Program-made: the position numbers and the translations under genes
From: an uncultured Prevotellaceae bacterium
GTDB taxonomy: Bacteria > Bacteroidota > Bacteroidia > Bacteroidales > Bacteroidaceae
NCBI GenBank assembly: GCA_902778255.1
Contig: CACYXD010000005.1
Coordinates: forward strand, 124,001-188,000
Direction: 5' to 3'
DNA: 64,000 bases
In this document: piece by piece, positions 7,076 through 14,596 of the stretch
Layout: the number at the start of each line of letters is the position of its first letter
Numbering within the stretch: the first letter of the stretch is position 1
The notes under the pieces: generated by a model
The model's database searches: none
What the model saw: the letters and a program-made list of their open reading frames with translations, nothing else
What the model was told of the DNA's origin: nothing

Positions 7076-9253
7076 ATGGAATTGCTGACAATACAACACG
7101 AGGACTTCACGATGTATGTGGAATGCTCGAAGTATGAAGCCATCTGGGGAAAGGCTGTAAGGAATGTGGGCAGCGAGAACCTGCTAACTACTTACACTTG
7201 GACGGATGGTGTGAAGTCAGCTACGATTGGCGATGAGCCTTTAGAGAATGGTTGTCAAGCAAGGGCGGTGTTCTTTGACAATGCTGAGTATCCCATTTGG
7301 GTGGACTTTGGCTCACATGTCAGCAAGGCGCAGTTTGGCTCTATGCTCCAAGCGGACAACGATAGATTCAGTTTTAGGGGTCACACCTTGGCCGGATTCA
7401 TCAACTATGGCAATGAGATTGGCAGGAGTGAACTTCAGCTAATATATAATATAGGTAAGGAGCAACGACACTTCAAGTTGGGCTATGAAGTGCTGAGCAC
7501 GAAGCTGAACTACCATGAGCATTGGAAAAAGATTATCGAGGACATCGAGGCGGAGTATAGAATGTTGTCGCTCGACTACATGAAGCGCACGTTTCATGGA
7601 TTCACACCTGACACAACAGGAGATACGCCTGAGTTGATTTGGTGGAGCATCTTTGCCAAAGAACAAGAGACCTTCATAAAGGCTTGCCGTAGCATTATAG
7701 AACGACCTCGCCGCAGACTGAGAGGCTATGAGGTGTATCTAAGGGCTGACAAGCTGAAGAGAGTACCTGCTAACATAGAGAACGAACTGGCTGAGCATAG
7801 AAAAGAGCAAGCACATCTTTATCGTATTGAGGAACACATACAATCGAATGATACTCAGGAAAATCGCTTCCTGAAATATGCACTTGGACAGATAGCAGAC
7901 AAGTACGAAATGCTGAAACGTCGCATAGAGGCCATTAAAAATACTTCTGACACATTGAAGAAGGAGATGGATAGTGTGCAGAAAGACCTTACGCACTTAA
8001 AACGGCATCCGTTTTTCAGAACCGTAGGACGCTTTAAAGGTTTGACGCAGGAGAGTCTTGTACTGCAAAGGGCTACAGGATATAGTCAGGTGTATAGGAC
8101 TTGGAATTTGTTACGTAGGGCTTATTCTCTAAACGATGGTATGTATCGCTTGCAATCGAAGGATATTGCTACGCTCTATGAAATATGGTGCTTCATTGAG
8201 GTGAGTCATATTGTCAGAGAGCAACTGGGCTTAGATGTTGACGTTGACCATCGTAACCGAATGGAGATGAATGGAGTGTTCACTTGGGAATTAGGTAAAG
8301 GCGAACATTCTCGTATCCTCTTCAGAAAGGATGGAGTGGAGTTGGCAGAACTCGTCTATAATCCGAAACATACAGAAAAAGAGAACGGCTCTATCAGTAT
8401 GGAGCACCTTGTAGTTCCTACCGTTCCACAAAAACCTGATATCGTATTGCAGTTGACGAAGGACGATATTGAGAAAGGAATGAAGATGACTTATCTCTTC
8501 GATGCAAAATATCGTATTAACGACAGAACCAACGAGGGTGTTGATACGCCTCCTGATGATGCTATCAATCAGATGCATCGTTATCGTGATGCCATTTATT
8601 ATAAGGAGAACAAAGAGGGAGAGTGTGGCTTGAAGAAGGAGGTGATAGGCGGCTATATTTTGTTCCCTGGTAATGGAGACCCTATTGAGGTTGCAAAAGC
8701 TAAGTTCCAACAATCGCTAGATGAAGTTAATATTGGCGCTTTTCCGTTGAGGCCCAACGATGTGGAAAACAGAAAGCTATTAGAGCATTTTATAGGGGAA
8801 TTGATAGGTAAAGCCTCAATGGAAATACTTGATGGGAGCATACCGCAGAAGGGATTGTACTATACTTCGGTGGAACCCAAGGATACTGTTTATATGATTT
8901 TGACAATAGATGAGGATGTGAACGAAGACATTGATTCGGTTATGAATGGTCAAGTATCATCAATTGTCATGGGTAAGAAAGGCATGGAAGAGGCAAAAGA
9001 CATACAATCTGTTCGTTATATAGCCCCCATCATTCCAGGTGGGCATATTAGAGGCTATTATAGAGTTACGAAGGCGAATCTGAAAAAAGTGGATGATAGC
9101 GTTTATCCAATTAGAATACGTTTTGAGGTAGATAATTGGGTGGAGTTGGAAAAGCCTGCCAAGTTCGGTATGGTAAAGCTTGCTTATCGTGGTTGCTGCA
9201 AGAACCGCGACGAATTCTTTAGTCATTGTAAAGAACATTCTGTTTGTGTATGA
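7076..9253 (+). CDS. DUF2357 / PD-(D/E)XK nuclease, McrC-like partner
   Basis: Likely cutting subunit that works with the McrB-like protein. About 725 residues: an N-terminal DUF2357-like beta-rich part (1-220), a long charged helical, probably coiled-coil stretch (230-315), and a C-terminal PD-(D/E)XK core with E near 370 (LYEIWCFIE), P-D near 455 (KPDIVLQL) and D-A-K near 477 (YLFDAKYRI). This matches the R2 subunit type of LlaJI rather than short McrC. ATG 7076 is taken as start; a TTG two codons earlier is possible. The last 100 residues beyond the nuclease core are unassigned. G+C is higher than in the methyltransferase gene, hinting that the parts have different histories. Confidence 0.8.
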   Translation: MELLTIQHEDFTMYVECSKYEAIWGKAVRNVGSENLLTTYTWTDGVKSATIGDEPLENGCQARAVFFDNAEYPIWVDFGSHVSKAQFGSMLQADNDRFSFRGHTLAGFINYGNEIGRSELQLIYNIGKEQRHFKLGYEVLSTKLNYHEHWKKIIEDIEAEYRMLSLDYMKRTFHGFTPDTTGDTPELIWWSIFAKEQETFIKACRSIIERPRRRLRGYEVYLRADKLKRVPANIENELAEHRKEQAHLYRIEEHIQSNDTQENRFLKYALGQIADKYEMLKRRIEAIKNTSDTLKKEMDSVQKDLTHLKRHPFFRTVGRFKGLTQESLVLQRATGYSQVYRTWNLLRRAYSLNDGMYRLQSKDIATLYEIWCFIEVSHIVREQLGLDVDVDHRNRMEMNGVFTWELGKGEHSRILFRKDGVELAELVYNPKHTEKENGSISMEHLVVPTVPQKPDIVLQLTKDDIEKGMKMTYLFDAKYRINDRTNEGVDTPPDDAINQMHRYRDAIYYKENKEGECGLKKEVIGGYILFPGNGDPIEVAKAKFQQSLDEVNIGAFPLRPNDVENRKLLEHFIGELIGKASMEILDGSIPQKGLYYTSVEPKDTVYMILTIDEDVNEDIDSVMNGQVSSIVMGKKGMEEAKDIQSVRYIAPIIPGGHIRGYYRVTKANLKKVDDSVYPIRIRFEVDNWVELEKPAKFGMVKLAYRGCCKNRDEFFSHCKEHSVCV

Positions 9254-9295
9254 CATTTTTTCGTTATAAAATTTGCTTTTGTCAGAAATAATTCA

Positions 9296-9303
9296 TAATT
9301 TTG
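9296..9303 (+). promoter_or_regulatory. -7 promoter box for the RelB/PIN pair
   Basis: TAATTTTG fits TAnnTTTG and lies 55 bases before the antitoxin ATG, so this pair has its own promoter within the island. Confidence 0.5.
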
Positions 9304-9311
9304 CCACCGAA

Positions 9312-9332
9312 ATGATGGCATAGTGCTATCAT
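9312..9332. promoter_or_regulatory. Probable autoregulatory operator of the RelB/PIN pair
   Basis: A 21-base imperfect palindrome, ATGATGGCATAGTGCTATCA plus T, with 16 of 20 positions symmetric, sits between the -7 box and the ATG. RelB/DinJ ribbon-helix-helix antitoxins normally repress their own operon from such sites. Confidence 0.5.
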
Positions 9333-9357
9333 AATGTAGATAAATTGAATAGAAATT

Positions 9358-9657
9358 ATGGCACAATCGGCAGTTACAGTCAGGATGGATTCTGAAATGA
9401 AAACGCAGTTTGACGCACTCTGCGAACAGTTTGGAATGAGTGCCAACACAGCGTTTAACATCTTCGTGAAAGCGGTGATAAGAAGTCGTAGCATTCCCTT
9501 TGCTATCAAGGGTTCGCCCAGTGCGCTGGACTTGTTTATGCAGCAAAGGAGCGCTGCGGAGTTGAGCCAGGAACCTGAACTCTCGCTTGATGAAATCAAC
9601 GCAGAGATTCGTGCGGCAAGGGAAGAAATGCGTAAAAGGAAGAGTGCGAAGGTATGA
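9358..9657 (+). CDS. RelB/DinJ-family antitoxin
   Basis: A 99-residue protein with the N-terminal ribbon-helix-helix pattern of RelB/DinJ antitoxins (AQSAVTVRMDSEMKTQFDAL followed by a helix with GMSANTAFNIFVKA). It should bind its own operator and neutralise the downstream toxin. The C-terminal half is charged and helical (DEINAEIRAAREEMRKRK), as expected for toxin binding. The stop overlaps the toxin ATG by four bases (9654-9657). The usual partner of this family is a RelE-like RNase; here it is a PIN-domain protein, a pairing known from Bacteroidota annotations. Confidence 0.85.
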   Translation: MAQSAVTVRMDSEMKTQFDALCEQFGMSANTAFNIFVKAVIRSRSIPFAIKGSPSALDLFMQQRSAAELSQEPELSLDEINAEIRAAREEMRKRKSAKV

Positions 9658-10067
9658 TTTACGCTGTTATTGATACCAACGTGTTGGTATCAGCCCTTAT
9701 CACTCACAATTCGCTATCGGCAACAGCAAAAGTTGTAAGGCTGTTGCTTAATGGTGAGTTTACGCCTTTGTATGAAAGCAGCATCATTGAAGAATATCAG
9801 GAAGTGCTTCATCGTGCGAAATTCAAGCTCGTGCCTGGTGTTGCTGATGCATTGATTTCGTTTATTAAGGAACATGGAATCGAAACTTCACGGACGGCCT
9901 TTTTGGATTCTATGCCTGATGAGGATGATCGCGTGTTCTACGAAGTTTCATTGAGCGTTGAGTATTCTTTTCTGGTTACTGGCAATCTGAAGCATTATCC
10001 TCAGACACCAAAGGTCATCAGCCCTACTGACTTTTTAGGTGTGATGATGAAATCGAAAGAGGAATAA
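9654..10067 (+). CDS. PIN-domain toxin (putative toxin-antitoxin component, PIN family)
   Basis: A 137-residue PIN-fold ribonuclease candidate. It begins with the hallmark acidic residue in MIYAVIDTNVLVSAL (Asp7), has a conserved Glu in SSIIEEYQEVL (about 45) and an acidic cluster PDEDDRVFYE (about 90), the metal-binding positions of PIN nucleases. The final motif reads VTGNLKHYP. It is translationally coupled to the RelB-type antitoxin. PIN toxins usually cut tRNA, rRNA or mRNA; the target here is unknown. The pair lies between the restriction nuclease and the Vsr gene, where it may stabilise the island. Confidence 0.82.
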   Translation: MIYAVIDTNVLVSALITHNSLSATAKVVRLLLNGEFTPLYESSIIEEYQEVLHRAKFKLVPGVADALISFIKEHGIETSRTAFLDSMPDEDDRVFYEVSLSVEYSFLVTGNLKHYPQTPKVISPTDFLGVMMKSKEE

Positions 10068-10081
10068 GGCGCTGATGTATT

Positions 10082-10639
10082 ATGGATAAACTCTCTGCAC
10101 AACAGCGATCAGCCAATATGGCGGCAATCCACTCGAAGGATACGAAGCCAGAGATGATTGTGCGCAAGGGGTTGTGGAGTAGGGGATTTCGATATCGTTT
10201 GAACCATAAAAGGTTGCCTGGGCATCCTGACTTGGTATTAAGGAAATACAGGACGTGCATCTTTGTAAACGGGTGCTTCTGGCATGGACATAACGTGGCT
10301 CTGCCACGGATGGAAGATGTCAGAGGTAAGATGGAAGATGTGATTGAGAACTCCGAGTGCTGTAAGATACCGAAGACGAACAGGGAGTTCTGGGTAGCGA
10401 AGATTCGCAGGAACAAGGAACGGGATAAGGAGGAGCAGCGCAAATTGGCTGAGATGGGGTGGCATTGCATCACAGTGTGGGAGTGCGAGTTGAAGCCGTC
10501 GAAGCGTGAAGAGACGCTGGATTCGATAGCGTTCACCCTGAACCATATCTGGTTGCAGGATCATGGTGCCAAGAGTATACCTTACCCTCGGTTAGAGGAA
10601 GAGGACATACAGATACCGATGGCTGCAGAAGAAAGATAG
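10082..10639 (+). CDS. vsr: Vsr-type T:G mismatch endonuclease
   Basis: Nicks DNA 5' of a thymine mispaired with guanine, the lesion made when 5-methylcytosine deaminates, so it repairs mutations caused by the island's own methyltransferase. 185 residues; recognisable Vsr features are KDTKPEM (Glu24), LPGHPDLVL (catalytic Asp50), FVNGCFWHGH (Cys65, His68, His70), KIPKTNREFW, and ITVWECEL (Cys135). Compared with E. coli Vsr, the stretch after CFWHGH has an insertion of some 20 residues, so the expected zinc-site cysteine is displaced to the ECCKIPKTN segment. Lies 14 bases after the PIN gene. Confidence 0.9.
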   Translation: MDKLSAQQRSANMAAIHSKDTKPEMIVRKGLWSRGFRYRLNHKRLPGHPDLVLRKYRTCIFVNGCFWHGHNVALPRMEDVRGKMEDVIENSECCKIPKTNREFWVAKIRRNKERDKEEQRKLAEMGWHCITVWECELKPSKREETLDSIAFTLNHIWLQDHGAKSIPYPRLEEEDIQIPMAAEER

Positions 10640-10657
10640 TAGTATAGTTTGTGAATG

Positions 10658-10675
10658 TGTACATAAAAATGTACG
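10658..10675. promoter_or_regulatory. Paired TGTACA-type hexamers, probable YefM operator
   Basis: TGTACA (10658-10663) and TGTACG (10670-10675) are 12 bases apart centre to centre and also form the palindrome GTACAT-AAAA-ATGTAC (10659-10674). TGTACA is the core described for the E. coli yefM-yoeB operator, with the same spacing as I remember it. It lies 30-50 bases upstream of the -7 box. Confidence 0.5.
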
Positions 10676-10705
10676 TAAATATTTGGGCGTTTTAAATTAA
10701 TATCG

Positions 10706-10713
10706 TATCTTTG
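10706..10713 (+). promoter_or_regulatory. -7 promoter box for the YefM/YoeB pair
   Basis: TATCTTTG, followed by GCAGCC; 28 bases before the antitoxin ATG. Confidence 0.6.
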
Positions 10714-10740
10714 CAGCCAAAGAACAAAAGATATTGAATT

Positions 10741-10995
10741 ATGACAGCACTTACATTTAGCGATTTCAGAAAGAACATGGCCAGTTCGTTTGACCTTGTT
10801 GACGCTGGCGAACATGTGTTCATCAACAGGGGTAGCAAGAAAATGTATGCTATCGTGGCTGTGGATGATGATGACCTGACTATCACTCCTGCTATGGCTG
10901 CAAAGATAGAGAAAGCCAGAAAGGAATATAAGGAAGGAAAGGGTGTATCCCTGAAAACACATGAAGATATCGACAGGTACTTCGAATCATTGTAA
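10741..10995 (+). CDS. YefM/Phd-family antitoxin
   Basis: An 84-residue protein of the Phd/YefM fold: an N-terminal DNA-binding part (TFSDFRKNMASSFDLVDAG, INRGSKKMYAIVAVD) and a C-terminal charged tail that would wrap the toxin. It should repress its own promoter with its toxin and neutralise YoeB. The next gene, two bases away, is a YoeB-type toxin with a frameshift, so the antitoxin may be an orphan in practice. Confidence 0.82.
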   Translation: MTALTFSDFRKNMASSFDLVDAGEHVFINRGSKKMYAIVAVDDDDLTITPAMAAKIEKARKEYKEGKGVSLKTHEDIDRYFESL

Positions 10996-10997
10996 TT

Positions 10998-11266
10998 ATG
11001 TACGAGGTCAAGATTTTAGAAGAAGCAGAAAGAGTTATCAAGAAGTGGAAGAAGTCAAACCCACAACTCTTTAAGAAATACCAGAAGATCTTTCATGAGT
11101 TGGCCGATCACCCTCGTACGGGTATTGGTCATCCAGAGGCATTGAAAGGTGGCAATGACAGAGTTTTCGTCGATTACTTGCCCATGACCGAATTATCTAC
11201 GATATCTATGACGAGACGCTGGTTGTATTAGTCATCGAGACAGAGGGACATTATAACGACAAGTAG
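10998..11266 (+). pseudogene. YoeB-family toxin, frameshifted
   Basis: The first 55 codons match YoeB (AERVIKKWKKSNPQLFKKYQ, ELADHPRTGIGHPEALKGG). At about 11163-11170 the frame shifts: the zero frame continues into an unrelated 20-residue tail to a stop at 11229-11231, whereas the frame one base away continues the YoeB C terminus (RRLLAHDRIIYDIYDETL..VIETEGHYNDK) to a TAG at 11264-11266. The arithmetic fits loss of one base within or beside the TTTT run. The lost part contains the catalytic C-terminal residues, so the encoded product should be inactive unless the ribosome shifts frame or the base is a sequencing error. Confidence 0.8.
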
Positions 11267-11341
11267 TATCATAGCAGTAATCCGATTGAAGGATAATCTT
11301 ACCAGATATATGCACGCTTCTCGGGAGTCAGATATAATTCG

Positions 11342-11349
11342 TAAATTTG
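11342..11349 (+). promoter_or_regulatory. -7 promoter box ahead of the Nudix remnant
   Basis: TAAATTTG, nine bases before an ATG at 11358; shows that the decayed Nudix gene once had a near-leaderless transcript. Confidence 0.4.
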
Positions 11350-11357
11350 CAGGTATT

Positions 11358-11631
11358 ATGAAACAGATAGAAGTTGTAGCAGCAATCATTCGCAAGGGAG
11401 ATTCGCGAGGAGCTGTCTGCGGAGATTAGCGTAGATGAGTGCCTTTGTACGGCGGAGTATGATTATCCTGCTTTTCATTTAAAAATGCATTGCTATCTGT
11501 GCTCCCTCATAGGTGAGGCGCTGCATCTGAATGAGCACGAGGCCGCGAAATGGCTCACAAAGGATGAGCTGGACAGCGTGAAATGGTTGCCTGCGGATTT
11601 AGAGGTAATAGAAACATTGAGAAATAGGATA
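11358..11631 (+). pseudogene. Nudix hydrolase remnant, internal deletion removing the Nudix box
   Basis: The start reads MKQIEVVAAIIRKGD, the usual opening of MutT-like Nudix proteins, but the frame ends at a TAG (11427-11429) after a jump. In another frame the sequence resumes at IREELSAEISVDECLC and continues through a typical Nudix C terminus (HCYLCSLIGEALHLNEHEAA, WLPADLEVIETL). The middle, including most of GX5EX7REUXEEXGU, is missing; ATTCGC occurs on both sides of the junction (about 11392 and 11405), suggesting deletion between short direct repeats. The remnant runs in frame, without a stop, into the next gene. Confidence 0.75.
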
Positions 11632-12021
11632 ATGGATTTTAATGATATGGAACAGAAAAGAAAGACTCCGGAGCGTATCACATCGCTCCAGCCAAACGAG
11701 ATATTCGTATTCGGTAGTAATCTTAGTGGTATGCATGGCGGTGGCGCAGCATTGTTGGCCTATCGCAAGTTTGGAGCAATTTGGGGACAGGGCGTAGGAC
11801 TGCAAGGGCAGAGCTACGGCATCCCAACGATGCAGGGCGGAGTAGAGACCATCCGTCCCTATGTAGATGAGTTCATCGAGTTTGCCAAGCAGCACCCTGA
11901 ACTGATATTCCTCGTCACTCGCATCGGCTGTGGCATAGCAGGATTCACAAATGAAGAGATTTCTCCACTGTTTGAGAAGGCTCATGGCGTGGAGAATATC
12001 GTGCTGCCAGAAGGATGGTGA
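11632..12021 (+). CDS. A1S_2505-like (phage non-structural) domain protein
   Basis: About 129 residues if it starts at ATG 11632. The core, NEIFVFGSNLSGMHGGGAAL, GQGVGLQGQSYGIPT, YVDEFIEFAKQHPEL and TRIGCGIAGFTNEEISPLF, is the glycine-rich pattern of the A1S_2505-like family seen in phages and bacteria, which resembles macro-type nucleotide-binding folds. Biochemical function is not known. The frame is open back to 11485 through the Nudix remnant, so the original gene may have been a Nudix-A1S_2505 fusion, or the two may have been separate with the downstream start at 11632 or 11647. It closes the island before the GH2 gene. Confidence 0.7.
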   Translation: MDFNDMEQKRKTPERITSLQPNEIFVFGSNLSGMHGGGAALLAYRKFGAIWGQGVGLQGQSYGIPTMQGGVETIRPYVDEFIEFAKQHPELIFLVTRIGCGIAGFTNEEISPLFEKAHGVENIVLPEGW

Positions 12022-12106
12022 TTAGACCGTGGTGAGCCCGTATGGATCACCATCAGATAGCGATAAAAAATATGGGTGAATCCTTGGCGGTTCGCCCAAT
12101 TTTTCG

Positions 12107-12114
12107 TACTTTTG
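12107..12114 (+). promoter_or_regulatory. -7 promoter box for the GH2 gene
   Basis: TACTTTTG fits TAnnTTTG and lies 39 bases before the ATG at 12153 with an A-rich leader between. Confidence 0.55.
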
Positions 12115-12152
12115 CAGACAGAAAACTAAAAACGAAACAAATCAAAACAACG

Positions 12153-14555
12153 ATGAGAAACAGACTATGGACGCTGATGGCAGTGGCAGCATTGGGCGTG
12201 GCTACGGCAGCAGCACAACGCAGCGAGACTACGCTAAACTTTGGCTGGCGCTTTCAGGCCGGCGATGTAGCGAACGGAGCCGAGACAGCACTCAACGACA
12301 AGGAATGGAGAAAGGTGAACGTGCCCCACGACTTCCAGATAGAACAGCCGTGGGTGGCACCCGATGCCAACGAGCGCGCCAACAACGACGATCCTGCAGC
12401 CAACATCAAGAGCCGATTGAGCAGTCGCGGATTCAAGGAGATGGGCAAGGGCTGGTACAGACTACACCTCACGCCCGCCGACTCGCTAAAGGGGCGCCGA
12501 CTGCTGCTGGATTTTGGCGGCATCATGTATGTGGGCGACGTCTATGTGAACGGTAAGCGCGTGGGCGGTACGGACTATGGCTACGTGGGCTTCCAGATTG
12601 ACGTGACCAATGACCTGAAGTTTGGTCAGGACAACGTGATTGCCGTCTGCGCCGATACGCGTCAACCCAACAATTCGCGTTGGTACACCGGTGGCGGACT
12701 CTTTCGCGACGTGAAACTTATCAGTACCAACCGCGAGCTCTACTTCGAGCGCCATCCGCTGCAGATTACCACGCGCGATAACAGATTTGTGACAATCTCG
12801 GCAGAGGTGGCCACCCGTGGGCGCGATAAGAAAATGCCCGTGGCGCTTCGCATCACCGACCCGCAGGGACAGACGGTCTATGAGGGCAGGGTAGAGATGC
12901 GTCGCTCTACACCTACGCGTATCGTGGAGCAGCAACTGGTGGAGGTGGAGATTCCCGAGCCACAGCTATGGGACACGGAGCGTCCTAACCTCTACACCCT
13001 GGAGGCGACACTCTATAATGAGAAGGGCGACAAGGTGGATTGCACGAAGGAGCGCTTCGGTATACGTACCGTAGAGATCACACCCGACCAGGGACTCTTG
13101 CTCAACGGTAAGAAGGTACTGCTCAAGGGCTACGCCAACCACCACTCATTAGGTGCCCTTGGTGCTGCCGCCTATCCGCGAGCCATCGAGAAGCGCATCA
13201 AGCTGATGAAGCAGTATGGCATCAATCATATCCGCACCAGCCATAACCCCTACAGCCGCGAGTTCATAGAGCTGTGCGACGAGAACGGTATCCTGGTGGT
13301 CGATGAGCTATACGACAAATGGACGCGCCAGCATACGGGCGGACGCGTACCTTTCGAGGCGCTGTGGCAGAACGATATCCCTGAGTGGATCAAACGCGAC
13401 AGAAATTCTCCTTCTGTGGTGATGTGGAGCCTGGGTAACGAGTTGCAGCAAGACCCCAACCAGCCTTATAACGACTGGGGCGTGACGATGTATCGGCTGA
13501 TGCGTCCGCTGGTGAGTCGCTATGACTCCACACGAATGGTCACCGTGGCCATGCATCCCCGCTATCGCAACTGGCAGACCGACTCGCTGCCCTGCGATCT
13601 GGCTATGATTACCGACGTGCAGGCGTATAACTATAGGTATATGTACTTCCCAGGCGACGGCAAGCGCTTCCCTTGGATGAAGTTCTACCAGAGTGAGGCC
13701 TCGGTTGCGGCCATGGGACAGAACTATTTCGAGATGGATCTGCAGAAGGTCATCGGACTGGCCTACTGGGGTGCCATCGACTATCTGGGCGAGAGCCAGG
13801 GATGGCCTGCGAAGGGTTGGAACCAGGGAGTCTTTGACCTGGAACTGAACACGAAGCCCAAGGCATACTATATGAAGAGCTTCTTCAAGGAGGATGAGCC
13901 TATAGTACATATCGGCGTGATAGAAAAGAAGGGCGACATGATGTGGAACGGCGTGCAGACGGGCAACGACGGCATGAGCGACCATTGGAACAGGGCAGAG
14001 GGACAGACGCTCTCGCTGGTCACCTACACCAATGCCGATGAGGTGGAACTGCTGCTCAACGGTAAGTCGCTGGGCAAACAGAAAAACGATATAAAGAATG
14101 CCAAGATGCGCAACCAGATACGCTGGAACAACGTGAAGTATGAGCCGGGAAAACTGGTGGCCATTGCGCGCACCAACGGACGTGAGGTGGCACGCCATCA
14201 GATAGAGACCACAGGCGAGGCCGTGCGCTTGAAGGCTGAGGCCGATAATGCTGTATGGCAGGCAGACGGCATGGACTTGCAGCACGTGCAGATAGTAGCT
14301 GTAGATAAGAAGGGACGCAGGGTGCAGACGGCTCAGGGCGAGGTGACCTTCAGCATTGATGGACCTGCTGATATCGTAGGCGTGATCAATGGCGACATCA
14401 ACTCAAATGAGATGACCGTGGGCCATAAGCGCAGCCTTTACAACGGCACCTGCACGGCCATACTGCGTGCAAAGAAAGGAGAGAAGGGCATAGTAGTGCT
14501 CACGGCATCGGCTCCAGGCATGAACCCCGTTAAAATAAAGCTACAGACTCTATAA
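12153..14555 (+). CDS. Secreted GH2 family beta-glycosidase (beta-galactosidase-like)
   Basis: Exo-acting glycosidase probably removing beta-linked sugars such as galactose from plant oligosaccharides. 800 residues with a signal peptide (MRNRLWTLMAVAALGVATAAA); the frame is open further upstream to 12042, but the signal peptide and promoter fix this start. Domains in order: N-terminal jelly-roll sugar-binding (GWRFQAGD..VPHDFQIEQPW), immunoglobulin-like, and a TIM barrel with LLKGYANHHS, GINHIRTSHNPYS and acid/base Glu430 in VVMWSLGNEL; the likely nucleophile is Glu515 in FYQSEAS. A C-terminal DUF4982/Ig-like region follows. Monogenic, flanked by the island and rlmH. Substrate could also be a glucuronide or mannoside; galactose is the default guess. 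Confidence 0.85.
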   Translation: MRNRLWTLMAVAALGVATAAAQRSETTLNFGWRFQAGDVANGAETALNDKEWRKVNVPHDFQIEQPWVAPDANERANNDDPAANIKSRLSSRGFKEMGKGWYRLHLTPADSLKGRRLLLDFGGIMYVGDVYVNGKRVGGTDYGYVGFQIDVTNDLKFGQDNVIAVCADTRQPNNSRWYTGGGLFRDVKLISTNRELYFERHPLQITTRDNRFVTISAEVATRGRDKKMPVALRITDPQGQTVYEGRVEMRRSTPTRIVEQQLVEVEIPEPQLWDTERPNLYTLEATLYNEKGDKVDCTKERFGIRTVEITPDQGLLLNGKKVLLKGYANHHSLGALGAAAYPRAIEKRIKLMKQYGINHIRTSHNPYSREFIELCDENGILVVDELYDKWTRQHTGGRVPFEALWQNDIPEWIKRDRNSPSVVMWSLGNELQQDPNQPYNDWGVTMYRLMRPLVSRYDSTRMVTVAMHPRYRNWQTDSLPCDLAMITDVQAYNYRYMYFPGDGKRFPWMKFYQSEASVAAMGQNYFEMDLQKVIGLAYWGAIDYLGESQGWPAKGWNQGVFDLELNTKPKAYYMKSFFKEDEPIVHIGVIEKKGDMMWNGVQTGNDGMSDHWNRAEGQTLSLVTYTNADEVELLLNGKSLGKQKNDIKNAKMRNQIRWNNVKYEPGKLVAIARTNGREVARHQIETTGEAVRLKAEADNAVWQADGMDLQHVQIVAVDKKGRRVQTAQGEVTFSIDGPADIVGVINGDINSNEMTVGHKRSLYNGTCTAILRAKKGEKGIVVLTASAPGMNPVKIKLQTL

Positions 14556-14556
14556 A

Positions 14557-14594
14557 CTCCCCTCTCTGCTCAGAGAGGGGCAGGGGGTGAGTCC
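14557..14594. repeat. REP-like palindromic repeat, copy 1
   Basis: CCCCTCTCTG-CT-CAGAGAGGGG (14559-14580) is a perfect inverted repeat followed by CAGGGGGTGAGTCC. The core GAGAGGGG..GGGGGTGAG recurs at 48750-48783 inside a coding frame. It lies between the convergent GH2 and rlmH genes and could serve as a two-way terminator, although T-runs are weak. Confidence 0.6.
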
Positions 14595-14596
14595 TT

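Noticed and set aside
11632-12021. Evidence for a prophage
   Set aside because: The A1S_2505-like domain is phage-associated, but no structural, integrase or lysis gene is present.
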